This document shows, in pieces, positions 51,060 to 58,999 of a stretch of 64,000 bases of DNA (positions are counted from its first letter, which is position 1; each line of letters opens with the position of its first letter). Made by a program: the position numbers and the translations under genes. Below the pieces are notes generated by a model. That model was not told the DNA's origin. It saw only the letters and a program-made list of their open reading frames with translations, and did not search any database. Source of the stretch: CBDCVD01 sp965224015 (GTDB lineage Bacteria > Pseudomonadota > Alphaproteobacteria > Rhizobiales > CBDCVD01); contig OZ245032.1 of assembly GCA_965224015.1 (NCBI GenBank), positions 930,001 to 994,000 of the forward strand. Direction: 5' to 3'.

Positions 51060-52631
51060 TTACGATTTTTGGAACATGGCCAGCATACGCCGGGTGACGA
51101 GAAAACCGCCGACGATATTGATGGTCGCTATCAAAACAGAAATGGCGGCCAAAAAGACCACAAGCCAACTGTTCGCCCCAATCTGCAACAGCGCACCGAT
51201 AATGATAATGCCGGAAATGGCGTTGGTAACCGCCATTAGGGGGGTGTGCAGGGCATGGGCCACATTCCAGATAACCTGAAAGCCAACAAAGCATGCCAAT
51301 ACAAAGACAATGAAATGCTGCATAAAACTGGCCGGCGCATAGGCACCGATGATGGCCATCAGCGCCGCCCCGGCGCTGAGCATAGCGACCTGCTGAACGG
51401 TGGCCTTCCTGAAGGCGGCCAGTTCCTGCGCCCGTTTTTCCTCAACAGTTAGCGCCTTTGGTGCCGGCTTTGGCTTTTGCGCGGCAATGGCCTGGATTTT
51501 CGGCGGTGGCGGTGGGTAAGTGATATTCCCTGCGTAGGTTACGGTTGCGCCGCGGATCACATCGTCTTCCATATCATGGTTGACAACCCCGTTCTTATCC
51601 GGCGTGAGATCCGCCATCATGTGGCGGATATTATTGGCATAAAGGGTTGAGGATTGCGCCGCCATACGACTGGGAAAGTCCGTATACCCAATAACCGTGA
51701 CGCCGTTGTCGGTAACGACTTTTTCCCCTGCGACTGTCAGGTCGCAATTGCCCCCCTGCTCCGCTGCCAGGTCCACAACCACCGAGCCCGGCTGCATGGC
51801 CGCCACCATATCCTCAAGCCATAGTTTGGGCGCATCGCGCCCAGGGATCAGTGCTGTGGTGATGACGATATCCACTTGCGGTGCCTGTTCACGAAAACAG
51901 GCCAGCTGCTTTTCGCGAAACTCCGGTGACGAGGGTGCCGCATAACCACCTGTCTCAGCGCCATCCGCGACGTCGTCAAAGTCAAGGAACAAAAACTCCG
52001 CCCCCATGGACTCGATCTGCTCGGCGACCTCGGGACGCACATCAAAGGCCCGCACAACAGCCCCCAGCGATGTAGCCGTACCGATCGCCGCAAGCCCGGC
52101 CACTCCCGCGCCGATCACCAGCACTTTAGCCGGCGGCACCTTACCGGCGGCGGTCACCTGACCGGTGAAAAAGCGGCCAAAATTGTTTCCCGCCTCAATC
52201 ACCGCCCGGTAGCCCGCAATATTGGCCATGGAACTCAATGCGTCCATTTTTTGCGCACGCGAAATGCGCGGCACCATATCCATGGCGATCACATGGGCCC
52301 CGGTTTCATTGGCGAGCGAAAGCAATGTCTCATTTTGCCCAGGATAAAAAAATGAGATCAGCGTCTGACCGGCACGCAAGCGTTTAATTTCCCGCTCATG
52401 GGGGGGACGAACCTTGGCAATCACATCGGCGCCGGCAAAGACGCCGGCGGCATCCGCGACAATCTCAACGCCGGCCGCTGCATAAGCCGCATCGGAAAAT
52501 CCTGCGGCAGCTCCCGCGCCCGCTTCAATGGCGCAGTCATATCCAAGCTTTTGCAGCAGTTGGGCGCTGTCGGGAGTCATCGCCACCCGCGCCTCGCCTT
52601 CGGCAATCTCCTTGGGAACTCCTATTTTCAC
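51060..52631 (-). CDS. pntA: NAD(P) transhydrogenase subunit alpha (fused form)
   Basis: NAD-binding subunit (523 aa). Domain I (IGVPKEIAEGEARVAMTP; VLVIGAGVAGLAAIGTA) is joined in one chain to the membrane part (AALMAIIGAYAP...). Many Rhodospirillales have these split as pntAA and pntAB. The linker is Pro-rich (YPPPPPKIQAIAAQKPKPAP). A GTG at 52631 with AAGGAG 9 nt upstream is the best start; an ATG upstream at 52694 would add 21 unconserved residues. Confidence 0.95.
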   Translation of the reverse strand: MKIGVPKEIAEGEARVAMTPDSAQLLQKLGYDCAIEAGAGAAAGFSDAAYAAAGVEIVADAAGVFAGADVIAKVRPPHEREIKRLRAGQTLISFFYPGQNETLLSLANETGAHVIAMDMVPRISRAQKMDALSSMANIAGYRAVIEAGNNFGRFFTGQVTAAGKVPPAKVLVIGAGVAGLAAIGTATSLGAVVRAFDVRPEVAEQIESMGAEFLFLDFDDVADGAETGGYAAPSSPEFREKQLACFREQAPQVDIVITTALIPGRDAPKLWLEDMVAAMQPGSVVVDLAAEQGGNCDLTVAGEKVVTDNGVTVIGYTDFPSRMAAQSSTLYANNIRHMMADLTPDKNGVVNHDMEDDVIRGATVTYAGNITYPPPPPKIQAIAAQKPKPAPKALTVEEKRAQELAAFRKATVQQVAMLSAGAALMAIIGAYAPASFMQHFIVFVLACFVGFQVIWNVAHALHTPLMAVTNAISGIIIIGALLQIGANSWLVVFLAAISVLIATINIVGGFLVTRRMLAMFQKS

Positions 52632-52754
52632 GAAAACAATCTCCTTGTCGTTAAGGGCAGGCTTTATGACTACCATCTCCCGTGTGACGCGCAAAACAGG
52701 CGCTTTGCAAAATGCCTGTTGCCTGTGGTCACCACAAACACTCCTGACGGTGCG

Positions 52755-53789
52755 TCAGCCTAAAAGACCGACAATTGACTTGACTTGCGCCATGGTTTCG
52801 CGGGCGATCCGTCCCGCCCGTTGGGCCCCGTCGCGCAGAATATCATCAATCATATCCGGTTGGGCGAGCAACCGGTCGATTTCCCGAGTCAATGGCGCAA
52901 GCGTTGTAACCGCCAGATCCGCGAGCGCGGGCTTGAACGTCGAAAACTGTGCCCCGCCATGCTCGCGCAACACCGCCTCCTGGCTCATGTCGGCAAGCGC
53001 TGCATAAATCTCCACCAGATTAGCCACCTCGGCGCGCCCTTCAAGCCCTTTCGGCTCCGATGGCAACGGCTCACTGTCGGAGCGCGCCCTGCGGATTTTC
53101 CTGGCGATCGTATCCGCGTCATCGCGCAACGTAATGCGTGAATAATCCGACGGGTCGGACTTTGACATTTTCTTCGTGCCATCGCGCAGGTTCATGATGC
53201 GCGTCGCCGGGCCGGAAATCAACGGCTCAGGCAACGGAAAATACGCCTCACCAAACCCACGCGCCGCGATTGATCGGGAAAAGTCATTGTTGAACTTTTG
53301 CGCAATATCGCGGGTCAACTCCAGATGCTGTTTCTGGTCCTCACCCACAGGAACCGCGTCGGCCAGGTAAAGCAAAATGTCAGCGGCCATCAATGTGGGA
53401 TAGGAAAACAGTCCTATGGACGCGTTTTCCTTGTCCTTGCCGGCCTTGTCCTTGAATTGGGTCATGCGGTTGAGCCAGCCCATGCGCGCCACGCAATTGA
53501 ATATCCAGGCCAACTCCGCATGTTGCGGCACTTGCGATTGGTTAAAGATAATATGCGCGGTCGGATCAATGCCCGCGGCGATATAGGCGGCGGCGACCTC
53601 GCGGGTATTGGTCGCCAATGCGTCAGGCTCCTGCCATTGGGTTATCGCATGCAAGTCGACGACGCAATAAATGCATCTATAGTCCTGTTGCAGCGGCACA
53701 AAGCGTTTGATCGCCCCCAAATAATTGCCAAGGTGCAAATTACCGGTCGATTGGATACCTGAAAATATGGTGGGCTTGGCTTGGTGCAT
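52755..53789 (-). CDS. trpS: Tryptophanyl-tRNA synthetase
   Basis: A class I synthetase (344 aa). The HIGH-type motif is TGNLHLGNYLGA and the KMSKS motif is in TKKMSKSDPSD. MHQAKPTIFSGIQSTGN at 53789 is the conserved start. A GTG at 53867 that overlaps the murJ stop (GTGA) would add 26 residues and is less likely. It lies downstream of murJ, a common alphaproteobacterial pair. Confidence 0.97.
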   Translation of the reverse strand: MHQAKPTIFSGIQSTGNLHLGNYLGAIKRFVPLQQDYRCIYCVVDLHAITQWQEPDALATNTREVAAAYIAAGIDPTAHIIFNQSQVPQHAELAWIFNCVARMGWLNRMTQFKDKAGKDKENASIGLFSYPTLMAADILLYLADAVPVGEDQKQHLELTRDIAQKFNNDFSRSIAARGFGEAYFPLPEPLISGPATRIMNLRDGTKKMSKSDPSDYSRITLRDDADTIARKIRRARSDSEPLPSEPKGLEGRAEVANLVEIYAALADMSQEAVLREHGGAQFSTFKPALADLAVTTLAPLTREIDRLLAQPDMIDDILRDGAQRAGRIARETMAQVKSIVGLLG

Positions 53790-53863
53790 GGAACATAAAA
53801 CGGTGGATGTTTGATTGTTGCCTGACGGGTTATGGCCAAATGTGTAACCAAAGGCAAGGATTT

Positions 53864-55432
53864 TCACTGGTGATCGTCATTATGGCGCATGGCGCGGCGC
53901 AAATCAGCCAGCCTGGCGACCCCCGAGACATGAATAAGAACAAAATAGATCAGAGCCCCCCCAACAACCATCCCCGCCAGATATAAGAGCCTTACCGAAA
54001 ACCGCGATTCTTGAGCCGTGTGCAGCGCAAATGTGTCCAACAGATAAAGCGCCAACGCCATAACCGAAGCACACACAACAACCCATGCCAGGCGGCGAAT
54101 GCGCGTTGCACCCAATACCCATTGGCCGCGCCGGTAAAGGGTAACGAACAGCAATCCCGCATTCACCCACCCGGCAAGGGTCGTGGCCAGGGCAATGCCG
54201 ACAAAGGACAGGGTGGGAAACATCAGCAGGCTTCCAGACACATTTACAAGCATACTGATGGCGGCAAAAAGCATCGGCGTTCTGGTGTCCAGGCGAGCAA
54301 AAAAACCGGGCGAAAACACTTTGATGAGAACAAACGCCGGAAGCCCTATGGCAAAGGCGGTAAGAGCGCTTGCAGTCTCGGCGGTAACCTCGGCGCTAAA
54401 GGCACCGCGCTGGAACAAAACGTTCACCACTGGCATGGGAATGGTGGCCAACGCAAACGCTGCCGGTATTGTCAATATCAGGGAGAAATCGAGGGCCTGG
54501 TTCTGCGTGCGCACGGCATTGGCGTGCGCCCCGGCACGCAAATGGCGCGACAACTCCGGCAGCAATACGACCCCAACCGCGATGCCGATCACCCCAAGGG
54601 GAAGTTGATAGATGCGGTCAGCATAATAGAGTACAGAAATCGCCCCCCCCTCCTGGCTGGCAATAATCTGACCCACAAAGATATTGATCTGCGTAATGCC
54701 CCCGGCGATCGCGGCGGGGACGGCCAATACAAGCAGTTTTGTGACCTTTGGTGTCAGACGCGGACGCACCAGAGCGAGCCGAAATCCAATCCTCCGACAC
54801 GCAAACGCAAGCAACAGCAATTGCGCAAATCCCGCCATGGACACCCCCCAAGCCAGGGTTATGCCGGTTACAGGGTTAGCGGTGGCGCCAACCAGATGCA
54901 GGCTGACAAGAACGCTCACCATGATAACATTCAGTAAAACCGGTGCAAAGGCGGCAGCGAAGTAGCGATGATGCGCATTCAGCACACCACTCAACATGGC
55001 GACCAGAGACATGCACAAAAGATAGGGAAACGTAATGCGACTGAGGAGGACGGTCAGTTCGAACTTGGGCGGATCAACAGCAAAACCAGGGGTAAATATA
55101 TAAACAAAGACCGGCATGAATATCTCGAAGAGCGCGCTCAACAGCAACAGGACGATCAGCAGGATCACAAACACATCGCGTGCGAAACGGCGTGCGGCAT
55201 CCTGGCCTCCCCCTTCCAGTTCCTGCGCATAAAGGGGCACAAAGGCGCTATTGAAGGCCCCTTCGGCAAAAAGGCGGCGAAACAGGTTGGGCAAGCGAAA
55301 AGCGGCAAGATAGGCATCGGCGACAGATCCCTTACCAAGCAGCGCAGCAAGCAGCGCATCGCGCACAAAGCCAAGCACCCGACTGGCCATGGTGCCACCG
55401 CCGACGGTCGAAAAATGACGCAGCAGGCTCAT
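53864..55432 (-). CDS. murJ: Lipid II flippase MurJ
   Basis: Flips lipid II across the inner membrane for peptidoglycan synthesis (522 aa, about fourteen hydrophobic segments). MSLLRHFSTVGGGTMASRVLGF and RLPNLFRRLFAEGAFNSAFVP are MurJ/MviN signatures. The start at 55432 is preferred over 55450. In relatives glnD often precedes murJ; here glnD lies 6 kb away in the opposite orientation. Confidence 0.96.
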   Translation of the reverse strand: MSLLRHFSTVGGGTMASRVLGFVRDALLAALLGKGSVADAYLAAFRLPNLFRRLFAEGAFNSAFVPLYAQELEGGGQDAARRFARDVFVILLIVLLLLSALFEIFMPVFVYIFTPGFAVDPPKFELTVLLSRITFPYLLCMSLVAMLSGVLNAHHRYFAAAFAPVLLNVIMVSVLVSLHLVGATANPVTGITLAWGVSMAGFAQLLLLAFACRRIGFRLALVRPRLTPKVTKLLVLAVPAAIAGGITQINIFVGQIIASQEGGAISVLYYADRIYQLPLGVIGIAVGVVLLPELSRHLRAGAHANAVRTQNQALDFSLILTIPAAFALATIPMPVVNVLFQRGAFSAEVTAETASALTAFAIGLPAFVLIKVFSPGFFARLDTRTPMLFAAISMLVNVSGSLLMFPTLSFVGIALATTLAGWVNAGLLFVTLYRRGQWVLGATRIRRLAWVVVCASVMALALYLLDTFALHTAQESRFSVRLLYLAGMVVGGALIYFVLIHVSGVARLADLRRAMRHNDDHQ

Positions 55433-55455
55433 AAGCAAGACTCGCCGCAAGACCG

Positions 55456-55509
55456 GTATAACCTGTATAACCTGTATAACCTGTATAACCTGTATAATCT
55501 GTATAATCT
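55456..55509. repeat. Tandem repeat, 6 x 9 bp
   Basis: Four copies of gtataacct and two of gtataatct in the divergent spacer between murJ and the NadR-like gene, 24 bp from the murJ start. Confidence 0.92.
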
Positions 55510-55603
55510 GTTCATGGGACTACGGAGCCGACCTGTGCTTTTGCTGAATTTGATGGCACTCAAGGTTGGTATACCACGGATTGGAAAGATCGGGAGGTGT
55601 GAT

Positions 55604-56167
55604 TTGCCACAGATTCACTGTATTCGCCGTATTCGCCGTATTCGCCGCATTGCCATTGTCGGACCGGAATCGAGTGGCAAGACAACCCTGGCACGGGCCC
55701 TTGCCAATCACTTTTGCACCGCCTGGGTGCCCGAATACGCGCGCGAATATCTGGACAATCTCGGGCACGCCTATGAGGAGCGTGACCTTCTGAGCATCGC
55801 CAGGGGGCAGTTGCGCCTAGAGGCGCAGGCTAAGACCAAAGCCCGGGAGATCCTGTTCTGCGACACGGACATGATGACAATCGAAATCTGGAGCCAGGTG
55901 CGCTACGCTCGCGTTGACCCACGCCTTGTGGCGTTGGTAAATGACACCCCATACGACCACACCCTGCTCACCGATGCGAACATCCCTTGGGCTGCGGATC
56001 CTTTGCGCGAACATCCTCATGACCGCCCGGCGCTGTTTGCCCGTTACCGAAACGCGCTTGAGAGCCGCGGCTGCGCCTATGACGTCATTGCCGGCGACCG
56101 GCAAACACGGCTCCCCATGGCCGTTGCCATTGTTGATAAATTACGCCACGCCGATCATAGCCTGTAG
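55604..56167 (+). CDS. NadR-like AAA ATPase (ribosylnicotinamide kinase-type)
   Basis: A 187-aa P-loop kinase-like protein. IAIVGPESSGKTTLARALA is the Walker A region and ILFCDTDMMTIEIW the Walker B; VPEYAREYLDNLG resembles the kinase domain of NadR. The TTG at 55604 with GGGAGG 6 nt upstream is the best start. ATGs further up (55514, 55553) lie beyond the ribosome-binding site. Residues 7-15 (IRRIRRIRR) come from a 9-bp tandem repeat. NMN or ribosylnicotinamide phosphorylation is inferred from the family. Confidence 0.85.
   Translation: MPQIHCIRRIRRIRRIAIVGPESSGKTTLARALANHFCTAWVPEYAREYLDNLGHAYEERDLLSIARGQLRLEAQAKTKAREILFCDTDMMTIEIWSQVRYARVDPRLVALVNDTPYDHTLLTDANIPWAADPLREHPHDRPALFARYRNALESRGCAYDVIAGDRQTRLPMAVAIVDKLRHADHSL
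55622..55648. repeat. Tandem repeat, 3 x 9 bp, inside the NadR-like gene
   Basis: attcgccgt repeats encode IRR tripeptides directly before the first beta strand and P-loop of the kinase domain. Confidence 0.88.
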
Positions 56168-56377
56168 GCTGGAAACCAAAACCCAAAACACCCGTTTAGT
56201 TCAGGCCTCTTGCTTTCGACTATCGGCGCGGTTTTAACAATGACTCCAACGCCACCCGGCGCACATTGGTCACCAGATACAAACGTCTATTGACGGAAAA
56301 CACGAAGCTGCCGTAAAAATGTTATACAATGTACCCGGCCTATCGGCCCACCATGGTCCACAGTTTGGCATCTCAAT

Positions 56378-56451
56378 TGGGGAATAGTTTAACGGCAGAA
56401 CACCGGACTCTGACTCCGTCGGTCCTGGTTCGAATCCAGGTTCCCCAGCCA
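56378..56451 (+). tRNA. tRNA-Gln(CTG)
   Basis: A 74-nt tRNA with encoded CCA. Acceptor stem TGGGGAA / TTCCCCA, anticodon loop CTCTGAC (anticodon CTG), T-arm CCTGGTTCGAATCCAGG. The U1-A72 start and G73 discriminator suit Gln. It lies just past the 3' end of maeB in the opposite orientation. Confidence 0.96.
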
Positions 56452-56466
56452 CTTGCGTTGCAGATA

Positions 56467-58749
56467 TCACCCATTGATATCGTAGGCAGCGAGCACGGCC
56501 AGGTTGACAAGATCAGCATCGGTTGCGCCCAGGGATGAAATTTGAACCGACTTGTCCAAGCCGACCAACAACGGGCCAATGACTGTCGAACCGCCTAGCT
56601 CCTGCAGCATATTGGTGGATATGCTTGCCGAATGAAAAGCCGGCATGATCAACACATTCGCCGGGCTGGACAGGCGGCAGAATGGATAGGCGGCCATGGC
56701 ACCGGCATTTAGAGCGACGTTTGCGGCCATCTCTCCGTCGTATTCAAAGTCAACACCGCGCGCGTCAAGGATTTCGACCGCCTGGCGCACTTTGGTGGAG
56801 CGCTCCCCCTCCAGATAGCCAAACGAGGAATACGCCAACATCGCCACCCGCGGCTCGCGTCCCAAACGCCGCGCCACGCCGGCGGCTTCCTCGGCGATAT
56901 CTGCAAGGGTCTCGGCATCAGGCATGTCATGAACCGTGGTATCGGCGATGAGCACCGTGCGCCCGCGACAAATGGCAATAGACACGCCGACGATCCGGTG
57001 CCCCTCGCGCGGATCGATCACGCGCCGCACATCCTCAAGAACCGTTGCATAATTGCGTGTTACCCCAGCGATCATCGCATCCGCATCGCCAAGTGCAACC
57101 ATACAGGCGGCAAAATGGTTGCGGTCGGTGTTCACCAGACGCGTACAATCGCGTGGCAGGTAGCCCTTGCGCTGTAAGCGCTCATAGAGAAAATCGGCGT
57201 AATCCATGCGCCGGTTTGTCGTTCCTGCATTGATGATCTCAATACCGTCAACCAGAGCTATGCCGGCATCGCGAGCGGTTTCCTCAACATGGTGGGTGCG
57301 CCCGACGAGTTTGGCATAGCCGAGGCCAGCATTGACAAAACTCACCGCGGCACGGATGACCTGCTCTTCCTCCCCTTCCGCGAAAACAACATGTTTGGGG
57401 CTTCGCCGGACTTTTTCATAGATGCGGCTTAGGGCCCCGGCAATGGGGTCGCGCCGGGCGTGGAGGGTTTGTTTGTATTCCTCCATCTTGACAATCGGCC
57501 GTTTGGCAACGCCGGAATCCATGGCCGCCCTTGCCACCGCCGGCGGGATGGCGTGGATGAGACGGGGATCAAAGGGAAGGGGAATAATATAATTCTTGCC
57601 AAAACGCGGCCTCGCACCGCGATAGGCGGCCGCCGCCTCGTCGGGGACATCCTCTCGCGCCAACTTGGCCAACCCCTCGGCGGCGGCAATTTTCATGGCG
57701 TCGTTGATGGTGGTCGCATGCACATCAAGAGCACCACGGAAAATATAGGGAAACCCAAGAACATTGTTGACCTGATTGGGATAGTCCGAGCGCCCCGTCG
57801 CCACGATCCCATCGTCACGAATAGTCGCCACTTCCTCCGGGGTGACTTCCGGGTCCGGGTTGGCCATGGCAAAAATAATGGGATTTTTGGCCATGGATTT
57901 GATCATAGCCGGCGAAATCGCACCCTTGACGGACAGTCCAAACAGCACATCGGCCCCCTCCATCGCCTCGTCCAGGGTACGCAATGAAGTCTCAATCGCA
58001 TGGGCTGATTTCCATTGGTTCATGCCCTCAGGGCGTCCCTTGTAAATGACTCCGCGGGTGTCACACAGAACGACGTTATCGTGGGGCACGCCCATGGCTT
58101 TGACCAGTTCGATACACGCAATCCCCGCTGCGCCCGCGCCGTTACACACAATACGCACATCGTCCATGGTCTTATGGCTCAGGTGCAAGGCGTTGACTAG
58201 TCCGGCAGCCGCAATAATTGCCGTGCCGTGCTGATCGTCATGAAAAACCGGAATGTCCATACATTCGCGCAGGCGCTGCTCGATCATGAAACAATCCGGT
58301 GCCCTTATGTCCTCAAGATTGATACCTCCGAACGACGGCCCCAAATAGCGCACGCAATTTACAAAAGCGTCGATATCCGTGGTATCAACCTCCAAATCGA
58401 TCGAATCCACGTCGGCAAAACGCTTGAAAAGAACAGACTTTCCTTCCATAACCGGTTTTGCTGCAAGGGCGCCCAGGTTACCAAGCCCAAGAATGGCCGT
58501 GCCGTTGGTAATGACCGCAACCATATTGCCCCGTGTGGTGTAATCGTAGGCGCGTTCCGGATTTTCAGCGATAACGCGCACGGGAACCGCAACCCCCGGC
58601 GAATAGGCGAGCGACAGGTCGCGCTGGGTGGCCATGGGCTTGGTTGGGGCGATTTCCAGTTTTCCCGGACGGCCCTGACGGTGAAACTGAAGAGCTTCAT
58701 TGTCGGTAAACGAAAGTTCCAAATGCGTGTCGTCTTTGATGTCCGCCAT
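56467..58749 (-). CDS. maeB: NADP-dependent malic enzyme, MaeB type (with PTA-like domain)
   Basis: Oxidatively decarboxylates malate to pyruvate (760 aa). The malic domain (SLAYSPGVAVPVRVIAENPE; IPVFHDDQHGTAIIAAAGL; VRIVCNGAGAAGIACIELVK) covers about residues 1-420. A phosphotransacetylase-like domain (~430-760) is regulatory in this family. MADIKDDTHLELSF at 58749 is preferred; AGAGG lies 11 nt upstream. A duplicated family B end lies just upstream of the leader. Confidence 0.97.
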   Translation of the reverse strand: MADIKDDTHLELSFTDNEALQFHRQGRPGKLEIAPTKPMATQRDLSLAYSPGVAVPVRVIAENPERAYDYTTRGNMVAVITNGTAILGLGNLGALAAKPVMEGKSVLFKRFADVDSIDLEVDTTDIDAFVNCVRYLGPSFGGINLEDIRAPDCFMIEQRLRECMDIPVFHDDQHGTAIIAAAGLVNALHLSHKTMDDVRIVCNGAGAAGIACIELVKAMGVPHDNVVLCDTRGVIYKGRPEGMNQWKSAHAIETSLRTLDEAMEGADVLFGLSVKGAISPAMIKSMAKNPIIFAMANPDPEVTPEEVATIRDDGIVATGRSDYPNQVNNVLGFPYIFRGALDVHATTINDAMKIAAAEGLAKLAREDVPDEAAAAYRGARPRFGKNYIIPLPFDPRLIHAIPPAVARAAMDSGVAKRPIVKMEEYKQTLHARRDPIAGALSRIYEKVRRSPKHVVFAEGEEEQVIRAAVSFVNAGLGYAKLVGRTHHVEETARDAGIALVDGIEIINAGTTNRRMDYADFLYERLQRKGYLPRDCTRLVNTDRNHFAACMVALGDADAMIAGVTRNYATVLEDVRRVIDPREGHRIVGVSIAICRGRTVLIADTTVHDMPDAETLADIAEEAAGVARRLGREPRVAMLAYSSFGYLEGERSTKVRQAVEILDARGVDFEYDGEMAANVALNAGAMAAYPFCRLSSPANVLIMPAFHSASISTNMLQELGGSTVIGPLLVGLDKSVQISSLGATDADLVNLAVLAAYDING

Positions 58750-58775
58750 TTGCGTATTGTCCTCTCCTAAGTCTG

Positions 58776-58844
58776 TAATAGAGCGTATCATGTCTTAATA
58801 GAGCGTATCATGTCTTAATAGAACCATTCTGACGGGCACGCTCT
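58776..58844. repeat. Family B ends with 20-bp tandem duplication
   Basis: taatagagcgtatcatgtct occurs twice in tandem, then TAATAGAACCATTCTGACGGG and the inverted end CACGCTCT. It is a compact family B derivative in the maeB / mutS divergent spacer, 27 bp from the maeB start. Confidence 0.8.
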
Positions 58845-58868
58845 GGAAATTTGAGATCAGAAGCAGGA

Positions 58869-58952
58869 AACCTGAAACGCGCTCGCTTAAACATGCTTGA
58901 ACATACTTGAACATACTTAAACACGAGGACATATGGATACAAATTTCAGGTT
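58869..58952. other. Inverted repeat and 10-bp tandem repeat upstream of mutS
   Basis: AAACCTGAAA and TTTCAGGTTT are perfect complements about 60 bp apart. Between them lie three 10-bp units of the aacatacttg type (58890-58919). The mutS promoter must lie nearby but was not assigned. Confidence 0.55.
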
Positions 58953-58999
58953 TCGGACTTCCGGTTCCCCTGCCCCCTATTAGTTGATAAGATGCGTTT

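Noticed and set aside
54968..55603. Upstream extension of the NadR-like gene frame
   Set aside because: The extension is antisense to murJ and crosses the tandem repeat. The TTG at 55604 has a strong ribosome-binding site at correct spacing.
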